Shown in pieces: positions 5,950-14,985 of a DNA stretch of 25,976 bases. The notes beneath the pieces are model-generated. The model saw only the letters and a list, made by a program, of their open reading frames with translations, did not search any database and was not told where the DNA came from. The position numbers and the translations under genes were made by a program. Source of the DNA: CAZMSQ01 sp964569025 (GTDB lineage: Bacteria > Bacteroidota > Bacteroidia > Chitinophagales > Saprospiraceae). The DNA is taken from assembly GCA_964569025.1 (NCBI GenBank), contig CAZMSQ010000032.1, positions 1 to 25,976 on the forward strand, written 5' to 3'. Numbering within the stretch: the first letter of the stretch is position 1; every line of letters starts with the position of its first letter.

Positions 5950-6753
5950 TCACTGTAACATCATCCCAAACCGAACGACAAACCGAGTGTATTTCATAGA
6001 TTGTTCGAAAAAATCGGTACTGCCTTGTACCCCCCAGAACTCTCTGGTCCAGGTGGCCTCTTGGTATCTTACCCCTACATCGAGGTGCAAATGGTAGGTC
6101 TTCCCTGGCATACTCAGCCCGATTGCTGGATGGACCAGGATACCACCCCAGGCATTCGTAATAGAACGGGCTACATTGGGGAACGCAAATCCGTACCCTC
6201 CAGCTCCACTCAGATAGAGCGAAGGCTTTCCTGGTCGTATGCGGGCCCGTACTTCAGCAAAAAGCGGATAAACGACCTCTCCTGCATTCGGTGAGTAAAT
6301 GTGAATCCCGGTGCCCAATCCAAGTCCGAGCGACTCAGACAGAAAATAACCGACCGAATAATCAAGGCTCGGGGTCGCCACAAAGTCACCTGCCCAGGCA
6401 GTGGTGCCTGCAAGTAACCCTCCGGAGCAAATCTGGTACACTCCTCTCTTGATTGGCAGTGAGACCGTCTTCCATTCGGAACGAACATTCCCATCTATTG
6501 ACCCCCTGACGATTCGCTCAACCAATCTTGATGGGATGGTCATGGTTGGAGTGCCCCCGGGGAGCTGGAAAACCATTTCAGTTCTGGTATCGTATTTTTT
6601 GACAATACCCTCAAGACTCGTTCCGTCCTTGAGATACACCACGTCAAAATAGCCTACAGAATCTGTACTTTCTTGACCATTCACATTGAGTGAGCACAAC
6701 AGAGAGAAAGCCAGGAAAACAACAGGCAGTGAAACGAACTGAAAGCGATACAT
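5950..6753 (-). CDS. Predicted small outer-membrane beta-barrel protein
   Basis: A 267-aa exported protein of unknown function. The signal peptide ends around residue 26 (LNVNGQ). Residues about 36-85 form a small beta domain beginning DVVYLKDGTSLEGIVKKYD, a KDGxxxxG pattern frequent in Bacteroidota envelope proteins. From about residue 105 on, alternating aromatic and glycine-rich strands (GYFLSESLGLGLGTGIHIY, SLYLSGAGGYGFAF, HLHLDVGVRYQ) end in TRFVVRFGMMLQ, as expected of an 8- to 10-stranded outer-membrane barrel. Its ATG overlaps the TAA of the upstream LVIVD gene by one base (TAATG), so the two are almost certainly translated from one message. This suggests the barrel and the lipoprotein act together at the outer membrane, but the function is not known. 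Confidence 0.7.
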   Translation of the reverse strand: MYRFQFVSLPVVFLAFSLLCSLNVNGQESTDSVGYFDVVYLKDGTSLEGIVKKYDTRTEMVFQLPGGTPTMTIPSRLVERIVRGSIDGNVRSEWKTVSLPIKRGVYQICSGGLLAGTTAWAGDFVATPSLDYSVGYFLSESLGLGLGTGIHIYSPNAGEVVYPLFAEVRARIRPGKPSLYLSGAGGYGFAFPNVARSITNAWGGILVHPAIGLSMPGKTYHLHLDVGVRYQEATWTREFWGVQGSTDFFEQSMKYTRFVVRFGMMLQ

Positions 6754-8030
6754 TATTGGACCGGTATTATACTGACAATCCGTGGACTTTCGCTGTCACT
6801 GACATCAAACTGATAGAGCCCATTCGAACCCACCACAAGGAGATGTTCATTGCTGAGTGAAATGGCATCATAGGTGTCAAGTCCGGTAATGTGGCTGTCC
6901 AAATCAATCGAAATAGGATTCGTTACATCAAAGACCTTCAACCCCGCATCCCCGTCACACAAATACAAAACCTTATCCCGGATTGCCAGTCCATAAGGGC
7001 CATCCATTGGCCATGTACTGATGAGTCTGGGTGCTGTAATATCTTCTACATCAATAATTTCAAGCTGGTTTACAAATCCATCGCATGGGGTCCCACCTCT
7101 CAAGGTGACGTAGGCAATATTGTCTTCCACCACCACAGGGTCACACGAATTCCAATGTGAATAAGACGACATGAGAATCGGATTTGAAGGCTGACTGTTG
7201 TCAAACAAAAACATCCCGGTACGAGCACCTACGAAGAGCTTGTCCTGATAGGGATAAATCGTTTCGATACCCCAGCCGAGATCGACGGTGCTGGTTTGTA
7301 CCGGCTGGTTTGCCTGACTGATATTGAAGACATTCAGGCTGGCATCGCCGACTGTGTAGAGATATTCCTGAGAGATGGTAAAACGAGCCATAGAGCCGCC
7401 AGTTCCGGTGCCCCCGGTATTGTTTGAGGCATTGCTGAAACTCGCCTCGGCAATGTCTTCGGCAACGAAGAAATTATTGTTTGAATCAAACCACCAGTCA
7501 TTTGAAAAGCGGGGATCGTCGCAGCTCACTACCTCCGATACACTCGTTGTCACGTAATCAATGATATACCCCTGACCGTCTACATACGGGTAAAACCTCG
7601 AATCTTCGAAAACTCCCTCCACTCTGCCGGCCACCACAGGATTACTCATATCAGAGACGTCAATCGCCAGCAGGTCATTCACGTTATCAGCATACAGCAC
7701 ATTATTTCTCACAGCCATATCGACATTCCCGGGAATATTCAGAAACCCTGTATTTACCGGCTCCTCTGGATTGGAATTGTCAATAATATGCAGTCCTGCA
7801 TACCGCTCATTGATCAGGATGTATTGACCGTACACATAAATCTTCCCTGGGTTTTCCAGCGCCCTTGACTCCTGGAGTTGGATGGGCTCCGCAAGCTGGG
7901 CATCTGTGATATACACCGGATCCATTTTAACAAAGACTCCGAATGCCGAACAGCGGTCCTCAATACAGCCGGAAAATGTGAGGAGACCGGCACCCAGAAA
8001 AAGAAGGGCAAAAAGGAGAGAATGGCGCAT
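6753..8030 (-). CDS. LVIVD-repeat lipoprotein, probable seven-bladed propeller
   Basis: A 425-aa protein with a hydrophobic signal ending FSGC, so Cys22 is the likely lipid-attached residue. The body carries seven LVIVD-type repeats, each with a G-L-x-[IVF]-[IF]-D-[VN]-S-x-x-x-x-P core: about residues 80, 120, 231, 272, 323, 363 and 405. Seven units fit a closed beta-propeller. Between units 2 and 3 there is an insertion of about 75 residues (140-215) with Cys170 and a Gly/Ser/Asn-rich stretch. LVIVD proteins are surface or choice-of-anchor-type proteins with no assigned reaction; propellers usually bind proteins or glycans. The gene heads a two-gene unit with the barrel protein downstream. 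No exact promoter box was found; TACGTTTC lies upstream, one base off the -7 consensus and without a good -33. Confidence 0.85.
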   Translation of the reverse strand: MRHSLLFALLFLGAGLLTFSGCIEDRCSAFGVFVKMDPVYITDAQLAEPIQLQESRALENPGKIYVYGQYILINERYAGLHIIDNSNPEEPVNTGFLNIPGNVDMAVRNNVLYADNVNDLLAIDVSDMSNPVVAGRVEGVFEDSRFYPYVDGQGYIIDYVTTSVSEVVSCDDPRFSNDWWFDSNNNFFVAEDIAEASFSNASNNTGGTGTGGSMARFTISQEYLYTVGDASLNVFNISQANQPVQTSTVDLGWGIETIYPYQDKLFVGARTGMFLFDNSQPSNPILMSSYSHWNSCDPVVVEDNIAYVTLRGGTPCDGFVNQLEIIDVEDITAPRLISTWPMDGPYGLAIRDKVLYLCDGDAGLKVFDVTNPISIDLDSHITGLDTYDAISLSNEHLLVVGSNGLYQFDVSDSESPRIVSIIPVQ

Positions 8031-8099
8031 TTTTTTCGAATTAAAGCGTGGAGAATGGGATGAATAAAGACTACCTTAAGGAAACGTATATCGCTATGG

Positions 8100-8118
8100 A
8101 GGTGTTGCCTGGACACCT
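8100..8118. repeat. Inverted repeat AGGTGT-N7-ACACCT upstream of the LVIVD gene
   Basis: Perfect 6-bp arms lie 70-88 bp upstream of the lipoprotein start and 21 bp from the terminator of the TonB receptor gene. It could be an operator or a small RNA hairpin. Only the symmetry is seen. Confidence 0.35.
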
Positions 8119-8138
8119 GACATGATAAATTTTTAACC

Positions 8139-8174
8139 AAAAAAAAGGCAGCCAGTTGCCTGGCTGCCTTTTTT
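8139..8174. terminator. Intrinsic terminator of the TonB receptor gene
   Basis: GGCAGCCAG (8147-8155) pairs perfectly with CTGGCTGCC (8160-8168) around a 4-nt loop, flanked by eight A on the left and six T on the right. On the minus strand it lies 20 bp past the receptor stop codon and is followed by eight T. It could also act on plus-strand transcription. Confidence 0.92.
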
Positions 8175-8193
8175 AACTCAGAAAAGATGTGAA

Positions 8194-11172
8194 TTATCTC
8201 GGCATAAACTCATCAAAGGTCAGGGAGATGTAATACATCTGACCAATAAATGGATTCCCGACATTTGTGCGGTAGTCTGGACCACCAAGGTTTGTACCCC
8301 CGAGTTTGACAACCGTTTTCAGATCAGGGATACGGTAGCTGACAGACGCATCAAGGACACCAAATGCCGGCATATTTCCGCGACCAAATGAGCTGGCATA
8401 ATAAAACTCTTCCTGCCAGCGGTAGGCGACATTAAATCCGAAATGCTTGCTCAATTTACGGCCAGTAACCCCGATTGTATAGCGGTTGTTCGGTGTATTA
8501 AATCCTGCAATCAGGTCTCCACCCTCAGCCGCTTCATCAAGGCTGAAATCAGCAAATGAGTAGTTTCCGAAAGCTTCTAAATGAGTGCTCAGACGGTAGG
8601 TTAATCCAAGTCCAATACCCCATGAGGTCAGTTCTTCTTTAAAATTCGTCTTCAACGCGAATGTCCGCGGACTGCCGCCGGCCAACAGAGATTGTGCATA
8701 AACAGCTCCTTTGTGAATGACCTCATTTTGATTCACCACAAGTTGCTCTCCCAAAAAGTCATTGTAAGTATTGTAGTACCAGTTCAAATCAACCATCAAA
8801 TCTCCATTGAAAACCCCTTTGAAGCCAAGCTCAAAGGACTTCAACTGTTCGGGTTTTACGTAGGCAACGTCAGCATCTTCAAGAAGGCTGAAGGCTTGCT
8901 CCTGTGAAGCTCCGCTGAGAAGGGCACCAACAAACTGGTTGTAGGAGTTCAGCGTCCATGAGCCACCAGGACCATAAAGTCCATATCGTTCAGCATTTGC
9001 AGGTGTTCCGCCGATAATTGTATTTGTAGTCGGGAAGAAAATGAACTGGTCCTGTGTCGTTGGGTTACGGAACCCGGTCTGGTAGGAGGCTCTGAAATTG
9101 TACTGTCGGTCGGCACCTGCAGAATACACTGCCGAAACCCGTGGTGATACCTGCCCGTCAAAGTTTTCATTTTTGTCATAACGCAATGATCCTGTCAGCT
9201 TCAGGCGTTCGCCGGGGAGCAAACGCTTTGATGCTTGAAAATACCCACCATATTCGTCGATATTGATACGCTGATTCACCCCGGTTCCATCAGGATCTTC
9301 GTTAAAGATGGTTCCATCTGTGAAGAGGCTATACTGGCGGAAGTTTCCGCCAACCATAAGGCTCAAAGTCTTGTCATTGATGAGCGGATCAAAGTCGTAG
9401 TTAAACTCAGCATGGTACAAACGTGAATTGTCGATAAACCCTGCACCACCAGATTGGAACAGATTCGTGCGCACCTGCTCGATGATCGCCTGGTATTCAG
9501 GGCTTCCAGCTGCCGGCATCAATGCATCAGCGGAGGCACGAGCCTCCTGATGGGCCAAAGCAGTGATTGCTGCATAGTTTGGCAATTGCTGGAGTTGATC
9601 CACATTCAGTCCATTCTGGAGGGCTGCCCCAATCACGGTTCCCGCATAGGTGCCCAGATAAGTCGGCACCCAGGCAGCTGCAGAAGGCGCAAATCCTTCA
9701 TTAGCCAGTGCACCAAGGGCTGTCAGGTTGTAAGAGTCTCCGTCATTTGTAAAGGATCCATAGGCACGGATGAAATAGTTTGACCCGCGCGCCTCAAGCT
9801 TGTGAAACTCCTGAGACAAATTGCGCAGCGCATACCTCTCTGATCCCTGATACACAGTTGAACCTGCTCCAATGCGGTAATTATAGCTCAATTCAAGGTT
9901 GCTATTTGCACGGTAATGCAAAGCAATATCTCCCTTTATGCTTTCCGCATCACCGTTGTCCAACAGCACACCTTCAGCGATTCCTGTACGGCGGATGTCT
10001 ACTGGATTCAGCAAAGGAATATTCTGGTTGAGTGCCGCTTGAGCAAAGGCGAGGGCCTGCTCATCAGAAAGTCCTGGATTCTGAGCCTGAATAACCGGAG
10101 CGAAGACCGGTCCGAGCGCCTGCACAAGGGCACCCTGAACTGGAGACCAGGTTGGCAGAAAAATCTGCACCTCGTCACCGTAGGTATTCAGCCCGTCAAA
10201 ATTTTCCGGCAGTGGCTGTCCATCTGCAAAGGTCGGATTGATGGAAGGATCATCAGCAGCAGCCGCGAGCAGGTTGCGGTCTGTGCGGTAGTCATCAGCA
10301 ATCCAGTCTTGAGCTCGCAGGATGGAAAAGTTGATTTTCGCTGCAAACTTGTCGCTGAACTTGTGTGCATAGCGGATGCCGAGATTGTAATACGGCTCTG
10401 CCCCATCAGAGAAATTATCAGCGTTCAAGGTTCCAGCCTTTACCTGGGCACTCAATCCGGGATAATCAAACGGATTCTTGCTATTCATGAGCAAAATCCC
10501 GTTGAAAGCATTCGGCCCGTAGAGGGCAGAGGCCGCACCCGGCACAAGTTCTACCCCCTGAATGTCAAGCTCTCCAATACCGACAATGTTGCCCGTCGGA
10601 AAATTCAGCAAGGGTGCAGCGTTGTCCATGCCGTCCATCAGTTGCACAAACCGGGTGTTTCCGGCTCCGCCAAATCCCCTCGTGTTAATGGTATTGAACG
10701 TCAGGCTGGCCTGGTTGCTGTGGACGCCCTTCAACTTGTTGATTTCATCGTAATAGTCGGCTGATGAGGAAGCCTGGATAGCTTGAATATCAAGTTTTTC
10801 GATGGTAACTGGAGATTCGAGCAGTCGCTCTTCTACCCGAGAGGCTGAAACGACCACCTCCTCACCAAGCACTCCGCGTGCAGTCAGGGAGATGCTCAAG
10901 CTGGCATCTGATTCGGTAATCTCTTCTTCTCGGGTGCCAAAGCCAGTGTAGGAAATCACAACCCTGTAAGGCAGTGCTACACTCGAACTCAATTCAAAAG
11001 ACCCGTCAAGGTCTGTCACCGTGCCAACCACGGTGCCCTTGATGATGATGTTTGCTCCAATCAGCGGCTCACCAGTTTCCTGATCAGTCACCATACCCTT
11101 CAGGGTATTCTGAGCATAGGATGCCACTGCCATTAGCATGACAGCGATCAAGGTGTATACCTTCTTAGACAT
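8194..11172 (-). CDS. TonB-dependent outer-membrane receptor
   Basis: A 992-aa outer-membrane transporter that would import a ligand using TonB/ExbBD energy. Order: signal peptide 1-20 (ending ASYAQ); CarboxypepD_reg-like beta-sandwich about 22-100 (LKGMVTDQETGEPLIGANI); plug about 108-235 (VVVSASRVEERLLESPVTI, ALYGPNAFNGILLMNSKNP); then a long beta-barrel ending ISLTFDEFMPR. No SusD-like partner gene is adjacent, so a SusC-type glycan system is unlikely; siderophore, vitamin or peptide uptake is open. Two Ala/Gln-rich, helix-like insertions interrupt the barrel, at about residues 341-392 and 494-579; they probably lie in extracellular loops. The gene follows tpiA after 131 bp, has an inverted repeat 54 bp upstream of its start, and ends in a strong terminator. 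Confidence 0.95.
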   Translation of the reverse strand: MSKKVYTLIAVMLMAVASYAQNTLKGMVTDQETGEPLIGANIIIKGTVVGTVTDLDGSFELSSSVALPYRVVISYTGFGTREEEITESDASLSISLTARGVLGEEVVVSASRVEERLLESPVTIEKLDIQAIQASSSADYYDEINKLKGVHSNQASLTFNTINTRGFGGAGNTRFVQLMDGMDNAAPLLNFPTGNIVGIGELDIQGVELVPGAASALYGPNAFNGILLMNSKNPFDYPGLSAQVKAGTLNADNFSDGAEPYYNLGIRYAHKFSDKFAAKINFSILRAQDWIADDYRTDRNLLAAAADDPSINPTFADGQPLPENFDGLNTYGDEVQIFLPTWSPVQGALVQALGPVFAPVIQAQNPGLSDEQALAFAQAALNQNIPLLNPVDIRRTGIAEGVLLDNGDAESIKGDIALHYRANSNLELSYNYRIGAGSTVYQGSERYALRNLSQEFHKLEARGSNYFIRAYGSFTNDGDSYNLTALGALANEGFAPSAAAWVPTYLGTYAGTVIGAALQNGLNVDQLQQLPNYAAITALAHQEARASADALMPAAGSPEYQAIIEQVRTNLFQSGGAGFIDNSRLYHAEFNYDFDPLINDKTLSLMVGGNFRQYSLFTDGTIFNEDPDGTGVNQRINIDEYGGYFQASKRLLPGERLKLTGSLRYDKNENFDGQVSPRVSAVYSAGADRQYNFRASYQTGFRNPTTQDQFIFFPTTNTIIGGTPANAERYGLYGPGGSWTLNSYNQFVGALLSGASQEQAFSLLEDADVAYVKPEQLKSFELGFKGVFNGDLMVDLNWYYNTYNDFLGEQLVVNQNEVIHKGAVYAQSLLAGGSPRTFALKTNFKEELTSWGIGLGLTYRLSTHLEAFGNYSFADFSLDEAAEGGDLIAGFNTPNNRYTIGVTGRKLSKHFGFNVAYRWQEEFYYASSFGRGNMPAFGVLDASVSYRIPDLKTVVKLGGTNLGGPDYRTNVGNPFIGQMYYISLTFDEFMPR

Positions 11173-11225
11173 GTGTAATTCTTTTGTGAAAAATAGATGA
11201 AAATCTCATTGCAAAATAGGAAAAA

Positions 11226-11240
11226 ATACAGCAACTGTAT
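11226..11240. repeat. Inverted repeat ATACAG-CAA-CTGTAT upstream of the TonB receptor
   Basis: Perfect 6-bp arms with a 3-bp centre sit 54 bp before the receptor ATG in an AT-rich 131-bp gap. A regulator operator is possible. The gap also has TATTTTTC and TATTTTGC, near but not exact -7 boxes on the minus strand, so the promoter is not pinned down. Confidence 0.4.
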
Positions 11241-11303
11241 CTTTTGTTTGAAAAATAGAAGAATTTGATAGATTTCTTCTCTAATTGTACACTTTTCAAT
11301 GAA

Positions 11304-12065
11304 TCATTTCGAAAGCGCGTGGACGATCTGGAGAAATCCGTCAGCCTCAAGGGAAGCCCCACCGACCAGACCGCCATCTACATCCTCCTGCGAAAAGAGT
11401 TCGTGCGCATTTTGAGGTTTCACACTTCCTCCGTAGAGAATGGGGATGCCATCAGCGATTTCATCTCCAAAAGCCTGCCTGATTTCTTTGCGAATAAATT
11501 GGTGCATTTCTCCTGCCTGTTCCGGACTGGCGGTTTTACCGGTACCGATTGCCCAAATGGGCTCATAGGCAATGATGAGGTGCTGCATCTGCAAGGGTGA
11601 AAGAGAGAACAGAGCATGGCGCATTTGGCGCTCAACCCACTGTTTGTGCTGGCCGGATTCGCGCTGTTCGAGAGGCTCTCCACAGCAAAAAACGACCTCT
11701 AAACCTTCTGAAAGGGCCCTCCGGATTTTTTGCTCAATGATTTGATCTGTTTCTCCAAAAAGCTCACGACGCTCTGAATGGCCTAAAATCACAAATTTGC
11801 CTCCGGCAGAAGAGACCATCGAAGCAGAAATTTCACCTGTATAAGCACCCGCCTCAGCCTGGTGGCAATTTTGGGCGCCAGTGTACATTCCCGGGCTGTT
11901 TTGGAGATCTGTTGACACAGGATGAAGGAATACTGAGGGGATCCCAAGAAACACATCCACCCCTTTGGGTCTGTCGGCCATCGCTACCGTTGAAGCAAGC
12001 CTTCTTGCCTGCTCGAGTGACAAGTGCATCTTCCAGTTTCCAGCAGCGATCTTTCTTCTTCCCAT
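11304..12065 (-). CDS. tpiA: Triose-phosphate isomerase
   Basis: A 253-aa cytoplasmic (beta/alpha)8-barrel enzyme that interconverts dihydroxyacetone phosphate and glyceraldehyde 3-phosphate in glycolysis and gluconeogenesis. All catalytic parts are visible: Asn10-Lys12 in AAGNWKMH, the electrophile His96 in ILGHSERRELFGE, the base Glu168 in AYEPIWAIGTGKTA with the flexible phosphate loop, and YGGSVKPQNA plus GGLVGGASL for phosphate binding. The length is normal. I chose the ATG at 12065 because MGRRKIAAGNWKMH is the usual start; an in-frame ATG at 12119 would add 18 residues (MTIDEYALSWGPG...) that do not belong to the fold. The gene is divergent from the GT-C/TPR gene, with 102 bp between the starts. 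Confidence 0.97.
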   Translation of the reverse strand: MGRRKIAAGNWKMHLSLEQARRLASTVAMADRPKGVDVFLGIPSVFLHPVSTDLQNSPGMYTGAQNCHQAEAGAYTGEISASMVSSAGGKFVILGHSERRELFGETDQIIEQKIRRALSEGLEVVFCCGEPLEQRESGQHKQWVERQMRHALFSLSPLQMQHLIIAYEPIWAIGTGKTASPEQAGEMHQFIRKEIRQAFGDEIADGIPILYGGSVKPQNAHELFSQEDVDGGLVGGASLEADGFLQIVHALSK

Positions 12066-12167
12066 TCTTTTTGACTTTTTTCCGGGCCCCCAAGATAGCG
12101 CATATTCGTCAATTGTCATGAATTTGTAGTTTCGCAGGTATATTCTCGCTTTCAATACTACCGTCTG

Positions 12168-14069
12168 ATGAAGTCCAAAACTCCTGCAAACAAAAGCCGA
12201 AAAAAGGCTCCTGCACGGCACACCATTTCCCCTATTTTCGGAGCTGCAGCTGCTGCTCTTGGGGTGTTGCTCTATATGCAGACCATCCATTTCGGCTTTG
12301 CGCTGGATGACGCCTCCGTCATAGAAAGCAATCGCATTGTCAAACAGGGTCTTGATGGCATTTCCACCATATTTTCCACCTCTTACCGCCATGGATACTG
12401 GGACTTGCCCGGCACCCTCTACAGACCGCTTTCGCTGGCCATGTTTGCAGTAGAATATGCCCTTTCTCCTGACTCACAACTCTTGCATCACCTCATCAAT
12501 GTATTGCTGTACGGCCTCATCGGTTGGCTCATGGTGAGCGTCATGGCAAAATATCTGGGGCGAGATAGAATTTGGCTGGCCTTTGCAACCGGCCTGCTAT
12601 TTATGGCACACCCTATCCATACCGAAGTCGTTGCCAATATCAAGAGCCGAGATGAAATCCTCGCCCTGTCCTTCGCGCTGCTGGCCCTTTTGTCCTTACA
12701 CCGCTATCTATCAAAATCATCCATCCTGGCACTGGCTGGCTCGCTTCTGTCTTACACGCTGGCTCTGTTTTCAAAAGAAGGAGCCATCACCTTTCTGGCT
12801 GTGTTTCCGCTCATGATGTACTTCTTTACATCCACACCCCTGAAGAAAATTGCGAGAATCAGCGCAATGTACATCTTACCGGTCGCCCTGTTTATGATGG
12901 CCAGATATGCAGTTCTGGGCACCTTCGGAGGCATTGATAGTCCGATTTCGCAGCTCGACAATTATCTGGCTCACATGGAGACCTTGCCACGCATAGCCTC
13001 CTCCACAATGATTACCGGGCTCTACATCCTAAAATTAATCTTCCCCCACCCTCTTTTCAGTGATCTTGGGTATCCGGCCCTGCCGGAAGCAGGCTTCGCC
13101 CATGCGGGAGTTATCGCAACCCTGCTCATGTTAGCCGGACTCCTCTTTTTTGCCTGGAAAGGGTTTCGGAAGAAGGGGATATTCTCCTTTGCCATTCTCT
13201 TTTTCTTCATCACATTTTCCATCGTTTCGAACTGGATAATCATCATCGGCTCATCATACGGCGAGCGTTTCCTGTTTGTCCCGAGCCTCGCATTCTGCCT
13301 CGCGCTGGCAGCCGGCATTCTTTCGCTCACAGGTGGTATGAGAAAAACCAAGGGGTCATTCCGGGAAGTCATGACGGCAAATGTGTATGCGTCAGGCATT
13401 TTGGCGGTTATTGTCATTGCCTACAGCCTAAAGACCCTTGACCGGGTTCCTGTCTGGAAAGACAGCTTCAGCCTCTACCAAACTGATGCTGCACTGGTGC
13501 CGAACTGTACCAAACTGCGCTATCATCACGGACTTGAGCTCAACAAGGCAAGCCAGGAAGTTGCCGTTCCGGCAGAGCGCAAGGCCCTGCTCGAACAAGC
13601 AGAGCAAGAAATCAAGGCAGCGCTCGACCTGGCGCCGCTCTACGGAGATGCGCTCTCTCAACTGGGCCTGATTTACACTCGTCAGGGGAGGCCCGATGAA
13701 GCACTTGAAGCCTATGAAATGGCACTCGAACACAGTTCGTTCAAAGCGCTCATTTACAGCAATATGGGAATTATTTTCTTTGAAAGAGGTCAAACCGACA
13801 AAGCCATTGAGGTCTACGAGAAGTCGGTATCGCTCGATCCGGATTTTGTAGACGGCCTGCGGAATCTCGGCGCTGCGTATGCAAAAACCGGGCAGTTTGA
13901 GAAAGCCATCGAGCAATTCTCAGAGGCAGTCCGCTACGCCCCCAATGATGCCACGATAAATTATTACCTTGGGCTTGCCTGGCGAGATCTGGGACAGCCA
14001 GAACAAGCGGCCCCTTGGTTCGAAAAGGCCCGCCGGCTGAATCCGGAGCTCCGGGTGCCTGGCCAATGA
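12168..14069 (+). CDS. TMTC-like GT-C membrane protein with C-terminal TPR repeats
   Basis: A 633-aa polytopic inner-membrane protein. A basic cytoplasmic tail (KSKTPANKSRKKAPARH) precedes the first helix. The first extracytoplasmic loop has the acidic pair of GT-C glycosyltransferases (FGFALDDASVIESN, about residues 43-56), followed by a YRPLSLAMF segment and the HPIHTEVVANIKSRDE motif (about 148-163), as in eukaryotic TMTC O-mannosyltransferases and their bacterial relatives. About ten hydrophobic helices extend to residue 425. From about 455 to 625 there are several TPR units (SQLGLIYTRQGRPDEALEAY, NLGAAYAKTGQFEKAIEQF). It may transfer a lipid-linked sugar to exported proteins; donor and target cannot be read from the sequence. 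It starts the plus-strand run that continues into folD after 34 bp. Confidence 0.82.
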   Translation: MKSKTPANKSRKKAPARHTISPIFGAAAAALGVLLYMQTIHFGFALDDASVIESNRIVKQGLDGISTIFSTSYRHGYWDLPGTLYRPLSLAMFAVEYALSPDSQLLHHLINVLLYGLIGWLMVSVMAKYLGRDRIWLAFATGLLFMAHPIHTEVVANIKSRDEILALSFALLALLSLHRYLSKSSILALAGSLLSYTLALFSKEGAITFLAVFPLMMYFFTSTPLKKIARISAMYILPVALFMMARYAVLGTFGGIDSPISQLDNYLAHMETLPRIASSTMITGLYILKLIFPHPLFSDLGYPALPEAGFAHAGVIATLLMLAGLLFFAWKGFRKKGIFSFAILFFFITFSIVSNWIIIIGSSYGERFLFVPSLAFCLALAAGILSLTGGMRKTKGSFREVMTANVYASGILAVIVIAYSLKTLDRVPVWKDSFSLYQTDAALVPNCTKLRYHHGLELNKASQEVAVPAERKALLEQAEQEIKAALDLAPLYGDALSQLGLIYTRQGRPDEALEAYEMALEHSSFKALIYSNMGIIFFERGQTDKAIEVYEKSVSLDPDFVDGLRNLGAAYAKTGQFEKAIEQFSEAVRYAPNDATINYYLGLAWRDLGQPEQAAPWFEKARRLNPELRVPGQ

Positions 14070-14103
14070 AAAGGACTCCATACACCACAAAATCTGAAGA
14101 CTT

Positions 14104-14985
14104 ATGGAATTGATCGATGGAAAAGCGCTTTCGGATGCCATTAAGGAAGAACTGGCGGTGGAGGTACAGCATTTGCTGAAAGCGGGACACAAACGCCCGC
14201 ATCTGGCTGCCGTACTGGTAGGCGATGATCCGGCTTCAGGTGCATATGTGCGATCCAAAATAAAAAGTTGCGAAATGGTCGGCTTTACGTCAACATTGGT
14301 GCGTAAAGAGGCAGACATTTCTGAGGCTGAATTGCTCGGGGTGATTAGGCAGTTGAATGAGAATAACGATGTGGATGGTTTCATTGTGCAGCTCCCCCTT
14401 CCGCCTCACATAGATGAAGAGAAGGTCAATCTGGCCATTGACCCGAAGAAGGACGTTGACGGATTCCACCCAGTCAATGTGGGACGTATGACCCTTGGTA
14501 TGCCTGCCTATCTGCCGGCTACACCCCAGGGAATTCTTACCATGTTGGCGCGTTATAACATACCAACCGAAGGACGCAACTGCGTAGTGCTTGGACGCAG
14601 CAACATCGTGGGGCGCCCCATGAGCATTCTCCTCTCTCAAAAAGGATACCCCGGCAATGCAACTGTGGAGCTCTGCCACAGCCGGACCGACGATCTGGCC
14701 GGTCATCTTCAGCGAGCAGACATTCTGATTGCAGCCATCGGACAGCCAGAATTTGTTACCGCAGATATGGTCAAAGAAGGAGCCGTTGTGATTGATGTTG
14801 GGATCAACAGAGTTGACGATGCCTCAAAAAAACGAGGCTATCGCCTTGTGGGAGATGTCGACTTTAATGGAGTTGCACCGAAGTGCAGCTACATCACACC
14901 TGTACCGGGAGGCGTCGGACTGATGACAGTCACCTCCTTGCTGATGAACACCCTGAAAGCTTGCAAAAAGGAAATCTATGGCTGA
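14104..14985 (+). CDS. folD: Bifunctional methylenetetrahydrofolate dehydrogenase/cyclohydrolase
   Basis: A 293-aa cytoplasmic enzyme that oxidises 5,10-methylene-THF to methenyl-THF with NADP+ and hydrolyses that to 10-formyl-THF, feeding purine and formyl-Met synthesis. Landmarks: catalytic Tyr48 and Lys52 in GAYVRSKIKSCEMVG, the folate-site VDGFIVQLPLP and KKDVDGFHP, PATPQGI, the Rossmann dinucleotide motif VVLGRSNIVGRPM, VGDVDF, and the closing ITPVPGGVGLMTV. The length and residue set are complete, so it should be active. The last 8 bp overlap the start of the DinB-like gene, which implies coupled translation. Confidence 0.97.
   Translation: MELIDGKALSDAIKEELAVEVQHLLKAGHKRPHLAAVLVGDDPASGAYVRSKIKSCEMVGFTSTLVRKEADISEAELLGVIRQLNENNDVDGFIVQLPLPPHIDEEKVNLAIDPKKDVDGFHPVNVGRMTLGMPAYLPATPQGILTMLARYNIPTEGRNCVVLGRSNIVGRPMSILLSQKGYPGNATVELCHSRTDDLAGHLQRADILIAAIGQPEFVTADMVKEGAVVIDVGINRVDDASKKRGYRLVGDVDFNGVAPKCSYITPVPGGVGLMTVTSLLMNTLKACKKEIYG

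Noticed and set aside
9916..10764. 282-codon plus-strand frame inside the TonB receptor gene
   Set aside because: It is antisense to a gene with clear family motifs over its full length; the frame is a shadow of its codon use.
8194..11172. SusC-type polysaccharide utilisation locus
   Set aside because: No SusD-like lipoprotein, glycoside hydrolase or sugar-responsive regulator is adjacent; only the general receptor architecture is shared.
12066..12392. Longer N-terminus of triose-phosphate isomerase
   Set aside because: The extension runs into the divergent gene and is unlike the fold; the ATG at 12065 gives the standard start and length.
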